This document shows positions 36,001 through 48,300 of a DNA stretch of 64,000 nt, one piece after another. Made by a program: the position numbers and the translations under genes. This DNA is from Ptychodera flava (lineage: Eukaryota; Hemichordata; Enteropneusta; Ptychoderidae), in NCBI RefSeq assembly GCF_041260155.1, contig NC_091932.1, positions 27,892,838 through 27,956,837 on the forward strand, written 5' to 3'. Within the stretch, counting starts at the first letter, position 1; each line of letters starts with the position of its first letter. A model generated the notes under the pieces. The model did no database searches. It had not been told where the DNA came from and saw only the letters and a program-made list of their open reading frames with translations.

Positions 36001-39000
36001 ATAAATACATTAACATATTTCACTGTCTCCAGTACATTACATTTAAGTATTTTCACTTCATGCACTTTATCCCTTTCACACATGTTCAAATATCTGACCA
36101 GAGAACAAACACTAAATAGTCCAGGATGGGAGCTACAGTGTCATTGACGCTATTTAAAACCATAGAACGAAGAGAGAAGAAGCTTCTGCCGTACATGGTT
36201 AAAGAGAACGATCACATGAAGCGGCATTAAATACCTAAACCCCTAATTTTGAGATTCAACAGTTGTAAACAAATAAGTATTGTTGTTAGACAAGAAACAG
36301 GATTCAGCTGTTTTAGGTGCTATGTTAGAAACCATTTTACATGGAAGTTGGTGGGGTCATGGATGTAAAAATAGAAGGATACAGGACAGCCTATAATCCC
36401 TTTCACACCTATTGTTATTTCTTTGTCTACGCTGGTCTTTGAAGTTGTGGCATGGTTGCCGCGATCAGGATGGCTCGGACACACCCACTTCACTCACAAT
36501 ATCGTGACATCAAATTATTGTTGCCAAATTCATAAAAAAAACTTTCAAACTTGTGAAATTGCTTGTGTTGAATGCCCAGACTGAACAGAGCTCAAACAAA
36601 CCAAAGACTGAGAAAATCGACGCATATTTGACCAAGTTATGACTATCCTTTGGAACCGACTTGGATAAAGTCCCCTGATCGTAAAATTACTCTAACTTAC
36701 AAAGTATCTAACCGCGGAGTCTGATTTTTTCTTAATTAGAAGGTTCAAGGTATGGACGCTTAAAAACTGTTTGTCCTAAGTGCTGGTTCGCCTGGCCGTT
36801 GAAGTTATCGTATTCTAAAGTTGGGCTATATTTGCGGTACGCCGATAGTTCGTCCCCATAGGATTGCGTGCAAATGCGTTCGTCGTTCAGGCCATGGTTC
36901 ACCCTTTGAAGTCACGTTTCCAGACGTTCAAAGACACTGCTGAAAGAACTGTTACGCCAAAACTAAAGTCATATATATAGACTTTCCGGTCTGGTCATGT
37001 TTATCGATCAGAGTACCTGGCCGAAAATTCCCTGGTGATTTTTTCGCCGAAGTTCATTGCGTCGCGTCACCATTCTGCACGGGTTGAGGCATTATTCAAG
37101 AAGGGGAAAGGTTATTACACATGCGCAGTTCTTGTTATACCGTGTTTACAGGAGACAGAAAGTGAGCCAGGAGCTATGTAGTCGATTGTTTTCCTCCTCG
37201 ATGATCTGCATATCATCGTAAGATAGAAAAGGTCGTAGTATTGCTACAACAACATTACTGGCACAAAAGACGCTATTTTTACGCTGTCTGTGGTAATGCA
37301 CGGAAAGACTCGACGTTTACCGATGACAACCCGAAGGCACGCTATGAATAAAATAACACGCTAATCCCGTTACGGGATTACGAGATAACGAATCGGCGGC
37401 AACTATCCCTTGAACAAAGGATCAAAGGAGTGTCCTGTATCCTTCTATTTTTTACATCCAAGTTGGTGGGGTGGAAATACAAAGACACAGGAAAGGGCAT
37501 GCAGTAAGATCAATTGTTGTTATTTTCAGGGCTGGTAAACCCCCAGCTGGACTTCATCTGGACGTTATCAAAGATGGAAAGATGATTGAGGTAAGGATAA
37601 CAATATTGCAGTCTGAATGACATCTTTATGTTTGTGTTTTTACAAAAAAGGACACGACACAAAACTTTAATTTTCAGACTGCAAGAGAAAACCGTTTAAG
37701 CCTTTTCCTGCCAAGTCCATATTTCACAATCAGGTCAAGATGGCTAAAATTAATGAAAAACAACATATTCCGTAAGTTATATTTTAACATATTACTGTAC
37801 ATTTGAAGGCTGTTGAAAACATAAATACTGTAAACTTGATTTTTTTGGACTAAAGATGCTATAACAGACCAAATCAAGTGGGTGAAAATACGTCATGTTT
37901 GGCTCAATACTGCTTTTTACTGACTTGGCTGATGGGGAAGTGATATTGTCTGGCAGGAAAAGGGTTAAATGAATCAAATTGTGTAACAAAACCACTTCAA
38001 CATCAGATATAATCTAAATGTAAGCATCAAAATAAAGACATCCATTTAAATCTCTTTACCTGTATTTAGTAGGCCATTTTGATATCCATTATAGGACACT
38101 AACCACAGGGATTTGTAAATGACCAGATTGAGATCAATAATCCTTTATTATGGTGTTAAATAAATGATAAATGTGGTTTCAAAAAGCAGAAGTTTGCATG
38201 TTGTTCACTGCTTGCTGCTGTATCGCAACCTAGCCCTAGACTAGACTTCCTGGTACTGAGTCAAGATGAAGCTGTCGCAAGGTCACTGCTGTTCGAAAAG
38301 TGTATGAATTCCATATATAGCCTGAGTGAGTTAGGCGAGTTCCACTGTTTAGGGTGTACTGTAACCCTTGGGTACATGTATACGCTTAGGGCACCTCACA
38401 TCGGGTCTGTGCACAATATATAATAGCAATCAATGAAACACTTGCACAGTATTGCTTTTTGAAATCATGATTTATTATTTACTTGATACCAAAATAAGGG
38501 ATTAATAAAGGATTATTAATCTTTTTTCTGGCCATTTACAAATTCCTGTGCTCAAACCCCAGCCCTAACATTATAACCTTTTAACCCTTTGAGGGCCAAA
38601 GTCAATTTTTCTCACCTTATGAAAATATACTCAACTTAATTTTTTTCAGATTTTTGTCAAAATTTTGATAACAAACTGTAACCAATGAAATGTGATGTTC
38701 ATTTGATCCAAAATTATCAAAAAATTACAGAAAAATTCATAAAAGTTGGTAAAAGTGTTGCACTAAAACTTTGGCGGGAAAAAATTACAGCGCTCAAAGG
38801 CTTAATAGCCCTTCCTGTAATGGCTTCCTAGGGGTTTTAACATTTGAAAACATTGTAAGACTTCTTTTCATCATGCTTACCAAAAGGAAGAGATTTTCAC
38901 TAATTCGTTTTCTTCCTTTTCCCTCGTCAACAGAAGCTGATGATCGATGAGAAGAAATACTACTTATTCGGTAGAAATTCTCAAATGTGTGATTTCTGCA

Positions 39001-42000
39001 TTGACCACCAATCGTGTTCAAGAGTGCATGCAGCTTTAGTCTACCACAAACACCTGAACAGATCATTCTTAATAGACCTTGGAAGCAGTAAGTGCATATT
39101 TAAAAGTTGCCCATGTATTTTATTGTGGTCCTGTGTTCATCGTTTTTTCACAGTTTGTGAGTGCTGTGATTTGTTTATGTTGTGATTTTCAGATGCCTTG
39201 ATAATTTTGTTATTCTATAATTTTGTTATCAGAATCTATAATATGCCGACGATTGCATTTCATCACTCCCTAACACAAATAATAAGTATTTGAACATAGA
39301 TGTAAGTGCAGAAAATGTGATGAGGTGCAATTATGTCTGTCCAAATATGTACATACTGTATATTGGTGTTACCCTGCATGCAAATAAAGAATCATTGTTT
39401 GAAACGTGGATTTGGGCATGATTGCAGTTGACCATTAGCAAGATACCAGCAGAGCAAATAATTTTCTGTTGCTGATGAAGCTGATTTCAAATCCATTTCC
39501 TCACAGCCAATGTCAATAAATCCACTGCACTTGATGTCCAATTACGCATATACATTGATGCAAAATAAGCAATAATTACAAAATACAAGACACAACTTCC
39601 ATCTTTTCTCCTAGCTAGTGCTGATGTTTTTTGTTGCATTGGGTAACTCTAAGTAATGGGCTGTACTGGGTTCACAGAACCATCATATTCCCTAGCTGCC
39701 CCTATTCATTTACTAGTAAACGCACTGACTGTATATTCAGACTGTTGGATGCAATAAAAGCTCAGCAGTGTGGAAGTATATAACGATCAACCCATACACT
39801 TCTGTACATCTACATGCATTCCAATGTAAGCTCACATTTTTAGCAATGCTAGAGATGTACATGTGTACTTTAGCAGTGTGTGCATGGTGTACACACTCAC
39901 TGTACACACACATCACTAAAATGTACTTTTACAATGAATTTCAGCACACGGGACATACCTAGGAAGCATCAAACTAGAACAACAAAAACCACAGCAGGTT
40001 CCAGTGGACAGCACACTGAGGTTTGGCGCCTCCACAAGGTCCTACATCGTCAGAGAAAAGCCACAAACAGTTTCATCAGCGGCCGTCAAGCAGGACAAAG
40101 TCAAGGAGGAAAGTGATAAAACAGAGGAGGAGTTACATGGCGGGTTGCTAGGGTTACCAGAGGAGGAAACAGAGCTAGATGTAAGCTATTGTACCAACCA
40201 AATCATTCAATACTTTTTAAAAGAGTGTGTTTCCTCAAAGCAGTTTTGTTCAGTTTTTTTTCACATAAATGACAAATGAGCAAATAAATTTTGCACTTCT
40301 GTGATTCCACATGACAATCAGGATTATCAGCAAGACCAGGGACATGACAACAGATCATGTGCCTTGTTCAAGTGTATGTATGTACAGCAATAATATGACA
40401 GTAAACATTTACAATATGCATACATCTTCTGAAACCATACTGTGAACATTAGACTCATTTGCTGAAATTGCCACATTCAATGATAATTATAGTTGTGTAA
40501 AAACAAAGTTTTGCCTGGTGGGCCGATACACCTATTATTATTACATGCAATCTCAGAAAGAATCAACATTGAGATGCTCTTCCTTAAGTACCAGCAAAAC
40601 ATGTACTGTTGCATGCCAGTATAGATTTCATTCATTTTGTGTGTCTTCCTGTTCCACTGACAGAACTTAACAGAGTTCAACACGGCACACAACAAACGTC
40701 TCGGTGTGCTGGGAGGCAACATAGAGGAAACCACTACAGCTGCAGAGATCTCAAGACCGCCCATGAAACGGAAAAGGAGAAATTCTCACGTTTCTTTCAA
40801 AGATGGGGAAGAAGTCATCAATCCAGGTGAGTTCTCTCAAAAAATCTGATGAGAAGATGTAGAAATTGAGCCTGTGAGTTGCAACTTATGGCATCCTTGT
40901 CATGAAACTAGATTTAGTCCATATAAATGTATTTACGTTGGGATGTGTATACAAGATTTAACAAGAGAAATAACAAATGGGGTGCTGCCCTCAAATAGGA
41001 CTGCCTCCATGTGAATATGCAACAGACAGTGTACGGGTATGGTGCATATATCTATGGGCTTTTAGTTGTGTGACAGATTTCTGCACATCACTCATTCTCT
41101 CTTTATAGAGTATATAGAACACCTCAAGCCATGCTAGACATTATACTATGTGTATGTCCGTTCCTTGTCCTGATAATCTGTCACGCACACCAGGACATAG
41201 TGTGCTACAACTTGTTGTAAATTTTGCCTCACCACGCATAGTATGTTCAAAGGGTTTAAATAACTGTTCCTGTTTACAGATGCCCAGCAAATTTCAGATA
41301 CAAACCTTTGCGTCCTTTGCCTGAAATGTTCAAGAGAAATCATCGCTGTTTAATCTAAACAAGAGATTGAGATTGGTTGAACCCTATTATTTTCTATGGC
41401 ACAGTTTGACCTGCCCACCAAAAAATAGGAGTATAAAGGGTGAAAATACTGTTAAAAGATGTTACAGTATCTATTACGATAACAACACCATAGTAGAAAT
41501 ATTCTGTTGTGTACAGGTGGTCTACTATATGTACTGGGTGTAACTTTACAGGTTCTTTTGTATCTCAAAATTTAATATTATTTTATTTTGTTATTGCATT
41601 ACAGAGGATGTTGACCCATCAGTGGAAGGTTTCGAAATCTTGTCTCAGTATCTGTCATACCTGCTAAGGTAGGGATTGTTTCATGAAATTGTCTGCATAG
41701 CTGACAATGTCACAAATGATTATTGCTGTAAGAGTTTTTTTCGTGAAAGTCCATCAGTCTCAACTTGAAATATTTCATAATGTTAGAGTTTTGATGATTG
41801 ATAGAGTATAGAGGGGAACATTTTATAAGAAGATTCACCAACTTAGACTCTAAAAGAATCGTACAGTAGAATTCATATCAGGGTCATATATCCAGACTCT
41901 CAAACTCTTACCATACTGTATTGGTCTACCGTCTGTTGGGGCTCATTTGAAGCTCATTGTGCAAATAAATAAGTCTTCCCCCTTTGAGTTAATACAGGGA

Positions 42001-42873
42001 AAGTGGCCATTTGAACTTCAAGTGCTGGTAAATATTGGGTACTTTGCTGTTTTATCACACGGACCTCTGATTTTAATTCTTGATTTTGAAAGGGAATGGT
42101 TTAAGGTTTCCTCACGGAAAGTTTGAGCAAAAGTTTAAATCTTCTTTATTTAAGGCACGTACTACCTTAAGTCTCAAATATAGTTTGTGATGACATATTC
42201 ATTTCAGTAAATACAGCGTGCCTTCAGTGGTAACTTGAAAAATCTTGATGGGCGATAGAGTTCAGAAAAGAATAGTTGCATTTCACCAGGTGCTGGTGAT
42301 TTTTAAGTCCTCAAATTTAAGTTTTCAAAGGTTGAAATGTAGTATGGATTATGAAAATTACAGCTCACTCACAGAGATCAAATGCCACATACAGACTCCC
42401 ACATAGGCTAGCGAAAAATTACACTGAGATTTTTCGACATCGCTTTCTGATCATCGAAAAATTACACTGAGATTTTTCGACATCGCTTTCTGATCATCAT
42501 GTCCTTTACATTTCAGAAAAAGAAAACCGAGCCAGTGGCCAATGTCAGCATGGCAGACAACATCACAAAGCGGTTACAGAGCTTTTCTTACAGTCCTTCA
42601 TTATATGCAGATCTGCCGGCCTCCAGCGATGAAACACCCCTGTCCCCCACCACCCCACCCTCGGGATCTTTCCCAACAACACCCACAGGGGCGTCTTTTA
42701 ACTTTGTGCCGAACTTAGCACCTGATGTTGGACCTAGCGTTGTTCCTCCGTCTATGACAGAAGCTCAGACAGCGCCTGTGACTGTCGGGCCCAAGGACTC
42801 CGAACCAAAGAAAAAATATTTCCCCAAAGAGGCCTGGCCGGGCAAAAAACCGACGCAGTCACTCCTTTTATAG
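33070..42873 (+). CDS. PPP1R8: Nuclear inhibitor of PP1 (NIPP1), 7 exons, one apparent frame break in exon 6
   Basis: Exons: 33070-33110, 37530-37590, 38934-39087, 39945-40180, 40664-40826, 41605-41668, 42517-42873. The start MAAPPPSGFEAPSWAGKPPP and end KEAWPGKKPTQSLLL match human NIPP1 (351 aa). The FHA domain shows FGRN (46-49), SCSRVH (61-66) and STHGTYLG (85-92). The PP1-docking motif is HVSF at 206-209 after KRKRR, where vertebrates have RVTF. NIPP1 is a nuclear PP1 regulator that also binds phosphorylated spliceosome proteins. Oddity: exon 6 is 64 nt and should be 65. It begins EDVDPSV, then continues as RFRNLV...IPAK only in another frame; exon 7 needs the second frame. A sequencing or assembly deletion of one base is likeliest, real damage possible. 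Intron 1 is 4.4 kb and full of repeats. Confidence 0.92.
33600..34640. repeat. Family F repeat with ~145 bp tandem units, second copy
   Basis: Begins with a TGTA microsatellite (33619-33662) and a CCGTCAACATCAAAAACTCC segment, then tandem units with GGTATACAGG-type landmarks near 34006, 34149, 34293 and 34436 (143-145 apart). The tail (34527-34626) has GAGCTATCAAAGAT, ACACAGCAGAGCT and GGTCGCTTGTTTTT, as in the copy at 1-1310. One more unit start (GGTCAGACAGCTTTAATATT) follows the tail at 34642. It lies in PPP1R8 intron 1 and probably begins near 33480. Confidence 0.8.
34720..36344. other. PPP1R8 intron 1 interior, nothing recognised
   Basis: Contains a poly-G run (34926-34939) and short random frames (89 codons at most). 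Words resembling family F tandem units (TTTGGTATATAGGGATAACC) appear near 35845. No gene or complete element is seen. Confidence 0.4.
36361..37459. mobile_element. 1.1 kb inverted-repeat element in PPP1R8 intron 1
   Basis: The left end GGATGTAAAAATAGAAGGAT and right reverse complement GGATGTAAAAAATAGAAGGA pair for ~28 bp. The 13 bp AAGTTGGTGGGGT occurs at 36345-36357 and 37460-37472 just outside, possibly a target duplication (a CAT triplet separates it from the left end). The interior is richer in G+C and CpG than the surrounding intron (for example TCGCCGAAGTTCATTGCGTC) and has no long open frame. The right end lies 70 bp before the exon 2 acceptor. Non-autonomous; superfamily unassigned. 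Confidence 0.7.
37701..37963. mobile_element. Family D MITE copy
   Basis: Starts CCTTTTCCTGCCA and ends TGGCAGGAAAAGG, a 13 bp perfect inverted repeat. GGTTAA follows on the right, and TTTAAG precedes on the left, fitting a TTAA target. Interior has TCACAATCAGGTCAAGATGG and GAAAACATAAATACTGTAAA. PPP1R8 intron 2. A second copy is at 43817-44075. Confidence 0.75.
38104..38550. mobile_element. 447 bp inverted-repeat element in PPP1R8 intron 2
   Basis: Left end CACAGGGATTTGTAAATGAC and right reverse complement CACAGGAATTTGTAAATGGC pair for 23 bp with two mismatches. A further pair follows inside (AATAATCCTTTATTA on both arms). No clear target duplication was found. CAGGG-type ends are seen in hAT elements, but the assignment is not supported further. 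Confidence 0.65.
38585..38801. mobile_element. Family B MITE copy with TTAA on both sides
   Basis: TTAA at 38581-38584 and 38802-38805 bracket an element from CCCTTTGAGGGCCAAAGTCA to CAGCGCTCAAAGG. This copy best defines the family's target site. It lies in PPP1R8 intron 2, 130 bp before exon 3. Confidence 0.8.
41880..42166. mobile_element. Family C MITE copy
   Basis: Ends ...GGCACGTACTACC followed by TTAA (42167-42170). Family words: TTGGTCTACCGTCTGTTGGG, AAAGTTTGAGCAAAAGTTTA. The left end is decayed. PPP1R8 intron 6. Confidence 0.6.
42412..42497. repeat. Perfect 43 bp tandem duplication at a splice acceptor
   Basis: CGAAAAATTACACTGAGATT starts at 42412 and again at 42455; the two 43 bp copies appear identical. 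Each unit contains an 8 bp stem hairpin (CGAAAAAT...ATTTTTCG). The second copy ends 19 bp before PPP1R8 exon 7, so the branch-point region may be duplicated. Confidence 0.9.
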
Positions 42874-43605
42874 TGAAAATGCTTGTACTGTCTGCGTATT
42901 TGCTAGATCTGTGTTTTACGTCTCAGACAAGACTACTTCTGAATGCCAGAGTGAATTACTCAAGCCTGTCAACCCACCACTTTTTGCAGTGGAATCAACT
43001 GTGTCATAGGGGTATGGCAGAGTCAGACCAAAGTACACTGAAATTAGGGGTGAGCAGCATTGCAAGACGGAGTACACGCCCTTTTGCAGGCTTTCTGAGG
43101 AGAAGCAGACTTGAAGGAAACTGTGAAGAATCTCTGAACTCTGACATCACCTGGGAAAGAAAACACCCATTGGCAGTCTGCTGGGAGGATGTTGAAATTA
43201 TGAATTTTCGTCAAAATTTACATAAAAACTTGTTTTTATATTTGATAGAAAATCTTGCAGCAAAGAGTGCCACCCCCGGAAATTTCAGCCGTGACTGCTC
43301 AAAGTGCACCTAGACTGGCAGAAGTGTAAATACTGTGTTATTCATGTTTGTGTGTGCTTGTGTGGAAGACAACTTCAAACAATATCAGTTTTATTGGCTA
43401 TTTGGAGTATACTCATCTTACTTAGCAGTTACTGTGTTCACATGTATTTATGCGTTGTTCAAACCTCATTTTTTCCATGGGTTGATAAGTAATACAACAA
43501 CATGAACTTGTAGATTAGCTTTATAGGAAAGTTTTAGCTACTACACCGGCAGCTTGGGAGTTTCAGTTGGGAGGGTCTTCTTGACAATTTTTGTAACATT
43601 CTTTT

Positions 43606-43796
43606 TGCTGCCTTTACAAAATGTAACCCAGACAGTTTTTTTTCAGATTTTTCCAAAATTCTGATCAAAAACTGTAGCCAATGAAAAGTGATGTCCATTT
43701 GGTCCAAAACTGTCAAAAAAATTACAAAAAGTTCATAAAAATTGGTAAAATTTTGCACTCAAATTTTTTTGGGAAAATTTGCAGCACTCAAAGTGT
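43606..43796. mobile_element. Family B MITE copy, left end decayed
   Basis: Carries TTTCAGATTTTTCCAAAATT, AAAATTGGTAAAATTTTGCA and the end GCAGCACTCAAAGTG. Downstream of PPP1R8, possibly within its 3' UTR. Confidence 0.65.
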
Positions 43797-43816
43797 TACA
43801 TGTAAACTGTTAACAG

Positions 43817-44075
43817 TTGTCCTGCCAAGTTCATGGGTCACAATCAGGTCTGATTGGTTAAGACCAGTGAGGGATAACATTTCCCATATAGTGCATTTCA
43901 AAAAATAATTGAACATTTGAAAGGCCTTGAAAACTCAGATACTGTAAACATGATCTTTGTTGACTAAATCTAGTGTAACATCCCATGCCAAGTAGGTGAA
44001 AATATGTATAGGTTTTGACTCAAGACAACCATTTTACTCAGTGGACAGGGAAGTGATAGGCCTGGCAGTATAAGG
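43817..44075. mobile_element. Family D MITE copy
   Basis: GTCCTGCCAAGTTCATGGGT to GATAGGCCTGGCAGTATAAG. It aligns throughout with the copy at 37701-37963 (ATACTGTAAACATGATCTTT, GTAGGTGAAAATATG) but with decayed ends. It follows the family B copy by about 20 bp. Confidence 0.65.
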
Positions 44076-44865
44076 CTTTCTCCTTTTTTTAACTAGGGCA
44101 GTCACAGACTGAATTTATTAACAAACTGAATTTATTTGAAATTATGCTCAAACACCAATGAACTTGCAAATCAAACCAGCTTTCTTCAACAATTTCATTT
44201 GGCTTTTAAACCCCTGTTCAATTCCTGTCAGTAGTCTCAATATAGACATTTAAATTTTTGAAATATCAAAATGACCCTAACCTACTGAACCTTAAGTGAT
44301 CATATCTTTAGAGATGCCATGAGTGCAACAGATACATTCAGCAAAATTTGATTTGGTAAAATAGGATCAATATTGTGATATTACCTATACTGTCAATTAA
44401 CCAAGAAATAACACCATGCATTTTTCTGTACACCAAAAAAATTTCCAGTGTTACTGTTGCATAAATATACCATACCTAGTAAAGTTTTGAACTTGGAGTA
44501 CAGCAATGCTATATTTTCAGTAATTGTTTGTAAGGACATCATATAACTTGCCACAATACAAAATTAATTAGGTCTTAATATTGAAATTTGAAAGTTTTTG
44601 AATGTCCGATGTAATCCCCAAAGCAGTTGAACTTTTGACCCTGTCAACCACAGTGAGAAAAAGAATCAAGATTTTAGAATTTGCTAGCAGTGAGTATTTT
44701 GTATGATAGGGATATTTTTATACAGACCCCAAATTTTTTGTTGTTTTTTCTCAAAATTTGATCAAAACAAACTGTCAAATAGTTCTGTGTGTTTTATGTT
44801 TGTAAGTTGCAACATACCGGCAGCTGTCCCAATGAATTATCAAAACCAGCAGTAACAAAATTTTA

Positions 44866-44955
44866 CCCATTCACCCCTAATCTCCAGTAAACAGGTCCAC
44901 AATCACCATTGATAATAATGGGTATAGGCCAAACCAATGTGATGAAAGGGTTAAT
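44866..44955. mobile_element. Family A MITE copy (reverse)
   Basis: Reads CATTCACCCCTAATCTCCAG ... GATGAAAGGGTTAA, the reverse of CCCTTTCA...GGGGTGAA in other copies. The right flank is TTAA. Confidence 0.6.
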
Positions 44956-47132
44956 GCTGTCTGAATCCAGGATAAATTTTACAATAGCATGTATCAATTT
45001 GAACTTGGCTTGTGTGTAAGTCAAATAGGCTGTACTGAAAGTTGCATTTTGAACCATGAACCATCTGGTCTATTTCAGTTGAATCAGACGATTTCCCGTC
45101 AGTTGTCCGAATAAGGATGGTCATTGTAGGAATATCAAAAAATTGCTCTCAAAACCCTAAACCATTTTGAACTTGGAATATGAGATATTTTTGAAAGTGT
45201 CATGGGCAAACACTGACTTTTGGACAAAATTCAACTCTGTAAAATGATGATCCATTAATCTTGCTGTATACATTGTATGTAGGCACATGTCAATCCAGAT
45301 AGCACTAGACTAAGATAGACACTAAAATGTCAACAGTATCTTAATATCCAGAAAAGTACCAGTAATGTTTTCTGTACAGCCGTGTTTGTCAAAAGCCAAG
45401 GTCACTAATACCTGCAGTATAAATTTTTGATCAAATTTCACAAAACAATACCATGTTACATTGTATTTGATTTACAAAGTAACTTTGAATCAGTTTTCTG
45501 AAAGTATTTTTTTCATTTCAAAATAATATTGTTTCATCTTCTGTGTTGTAGTGAAAGGGCCATAGTTATTGTGAAAAGACCTGGAACTGATCAAATGCAA
45601 AGTTTGACCATTTAATTTTTCACTGAATTCCACTTTTTAGCCACGTGGGATTTGAACTGATACAGATACAATGCTTTCGATAAATACGATACACATACGA
45701 AAATGTGCACATTTGAAATTCATAGTGGTTAAAAACCTAAAGTATTTCCGCTTTTATAGAATGAGTCGGCTTTCATGCTCTCCTCACAAATCACAAAGGG
45801 AGTTGATTTATTTATGAAAGGATTATACAACAACATGATAGTAGCAGATGATGACACGACCAAGATCAGTTTCTTTGAGAGCTTTTTTAAAATCCATTTC
45901 TGTTGCATAATTCAGCATATTTTACCCCTATAAACAGAGTACTATGTGAAGGGAGGTAGCTGTATCTTTTAATGTTACTTAAAACACAATCTTTTTTATT
46001 TTTTCAATTGTTTTTGAAATATTCAATTCCTGATAGAATTAAGCAGATTTGTGTTCTGTTACCATGGGGACATGGAAACTCCCAGAGTTCATTTCATCAT
46101 TTAGGAAGAGTCTGTTGCAAGGAGTATCTTATGAATGACATATGTATAACATGTTATGCTATGAGTTCAGGACTGACTTCAAATTCATCAACCAGTACAC
46201 TGTAACATACAAAGTGATTTTTGCCAATGTTTTGGAACATATAAGTAAATGGCTAAATAAATGCAACAACATTTTTCTGGTGATGTGCAGCTGGCTCAGA
46301 AGGTTATATCTGATTGGTCGATTGTCACTATTCATAGCAACTTAGGGAGTCTGTTTGTATAATTTGATTATAACGGTTAGATTCCCCCAACCAAATAGAT
46401 AACAGCTTCTGAGATGCTGCACATTGTCCCGCATTTTTTGAGGTTCCCTTTTAGTAATAGCAAACTGAGAAGAATTATCATTATGGTCAAATGGCCACAA
46501 AAATGCAACATTAATAGTGGGCCTGACCAACCTCAACCAAACATTGATAGCGAATGAAAAAAATTGAAATTCTACAACTTTATGATTATGATTTTGCAAT
46601 CATTTAATCATTTTCATCACATGGGGTATTGCTTTGTAAATTACCATGACTATTGTTATGTAAATGACCATACATGATTATTGTTATGTAAATGAGAAAT
46701 TTTAGAACCAGACTCAAATCTCTGCACATTTCAGTAATAATTTCTGACCAGTTCCTAAATTGCATTTTAAAATAAGCATAAAAAACTCCAATCTGTCAAT
46801 GCATTTCCCTCCTTTTACAAAATAACTTGCGTAAGTGCCTGTGGGCAAAAGATTTCAGGAAAATGTGATATGGAAATTTTACAAAATGGAAAACTTTAGT
46901 GGAGGCACTTACCTATATTTTTTTGTAATAGAAATTTCTGAAAACTTCATCCAAGTTTAAGGATCAATTCTTTTTATTGATATGCACTGTAAGTTAAGTA
47001 GTCTGTTGCGGCAAGTTAACTTACAGTATTCCAATGCTGTGAATTTATCTTTGTGATGTGGGCAGAGCCTGTAAACACCAAGATCAGATCAGCAGAAAAT
47101 GATTTCCAGCTAAACTGCGGAATACTGAGCCC

Positions 47133-47254
47133 GTGCTGAGCTATGGTACAATTCAACATTAGCTTAGGGAGTATGTGCTGAGCCAAATTCAACATTGTCG
47201 TAGGGGGTATGTGCTGAGCCATAGTACAGTTCAAGATTATCATAGGAAGTATGT
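47133..47254. repeat. Three-copy short tandem repeat (~36-42 bp)
   Basis: GTGCTGAG starts near 47133, 47175 and 47211, followed each time by an AATTCAACATT/AGTTCAAGATT segment and a TAGGGAGTATG-type segment. Confidence 0.7.
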
Positions 47255-48300
47255 GCGTATTTATCGACCATTCATTGGCACCCCTAGACAAACACTGATG
47301 TCTACCATAAGGATGCTATGTTCCAGTGTGTGCCTGGTTGTCTTTTGCAGCTCAGTTTTATGTACTGAAATGATCCACAAAGGCCTGTACCAAGTTGAAA
47401 AACACTCATGTTTTGGGGTTTTTTTAGAAAAACTAATTTATACTATGGTTTCCAGCATACTTAGGAACCTTTGCGCCAGGTGATTGACTGAGAATTTTAT
47501 CGAAAATCTGAAACAGCAAAACATCTTGCCTTTTAGCATATAGGAGCTGACTTTCTAATTATTTTGTAGTATATTCGCAAATTTTCCCACTATACAGATT
47601 GAATAGTGAGCAAATTGACTTTGAAAAACCAAATCTTTGCTGCCCAACTTTCTATATTTTGACATCCCCCTTTCACCTGTATATTTTTAGAAATTTTCAA
47701 TCAAAACTTACTGTACTTGAAATATGGTATTGTCTTTTTGTCCAACCCAGTGTAGTGGTGTGGAGAGCATTTTAGAATATACACAAATAAAAATAATGAT
47801 TAGATAATGAGAATGGATATGTTGTTTGTGTATTGAGACATTGTGTATGTTAGATGTTGCATGTAGGCAGAATGTTGTATTTATTAATTTGGCATTTTCT
47901 TCGCTATAGTCATTCAAGTTGGAAATGCTGTTTCAGTATGGCATAGATTGCACAATCCCATTAAGGAGAAGTGATATGGTTCAACTTGTTCACATAGAAA
48001 TGGTAGAAACCCATGTAAGACATTGAGCACCCCTTTTTGCAAGTGGACAAGTCCATGACCCATTCCACTTCAAACAATGGGAGTCCAACTAACCTCTCAG
48101 TCATGGTGTATTGAACACTCACAAAACAAAATAGCATTCTCGTGTTTGACAAGGGTCAGGGTAGCTACAAATGAGGGCATGCCAGCATGTAGTATATGAA
48201 TGGGTGAAGCCAACATCTACTGTCAACGTAATATGTGCCTCAAAAATGAATAATTCAATCTTTTCCTCGAACTTGCCATCTTCAAACCTGTCTCTTTTGA

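Larger units (their letters stand above)
44076..48300. other. PPP1R8-NUP153 interval, repeat-poor, no gene recognised
   Basis: AT-rich with short random frames. It contains a family A copy in reverse (44866-44955: CAGGTCCACAATCACCATTG through GATGAAAGGGTTAA) and a small tandem repeat at 47133-47254. I see no conserved exon. Confidence 0.4.

Noticed and set aside
43313-43873. 146-codon plus frame directly after the PPP1R8 stop (42873-43313)
   Set aside because: It has no family resemblance and lies in the expected 3' UTR of PPP1R8. It also cannot be a continuation of the gene, because the conserved C-terminus ends at 42873.
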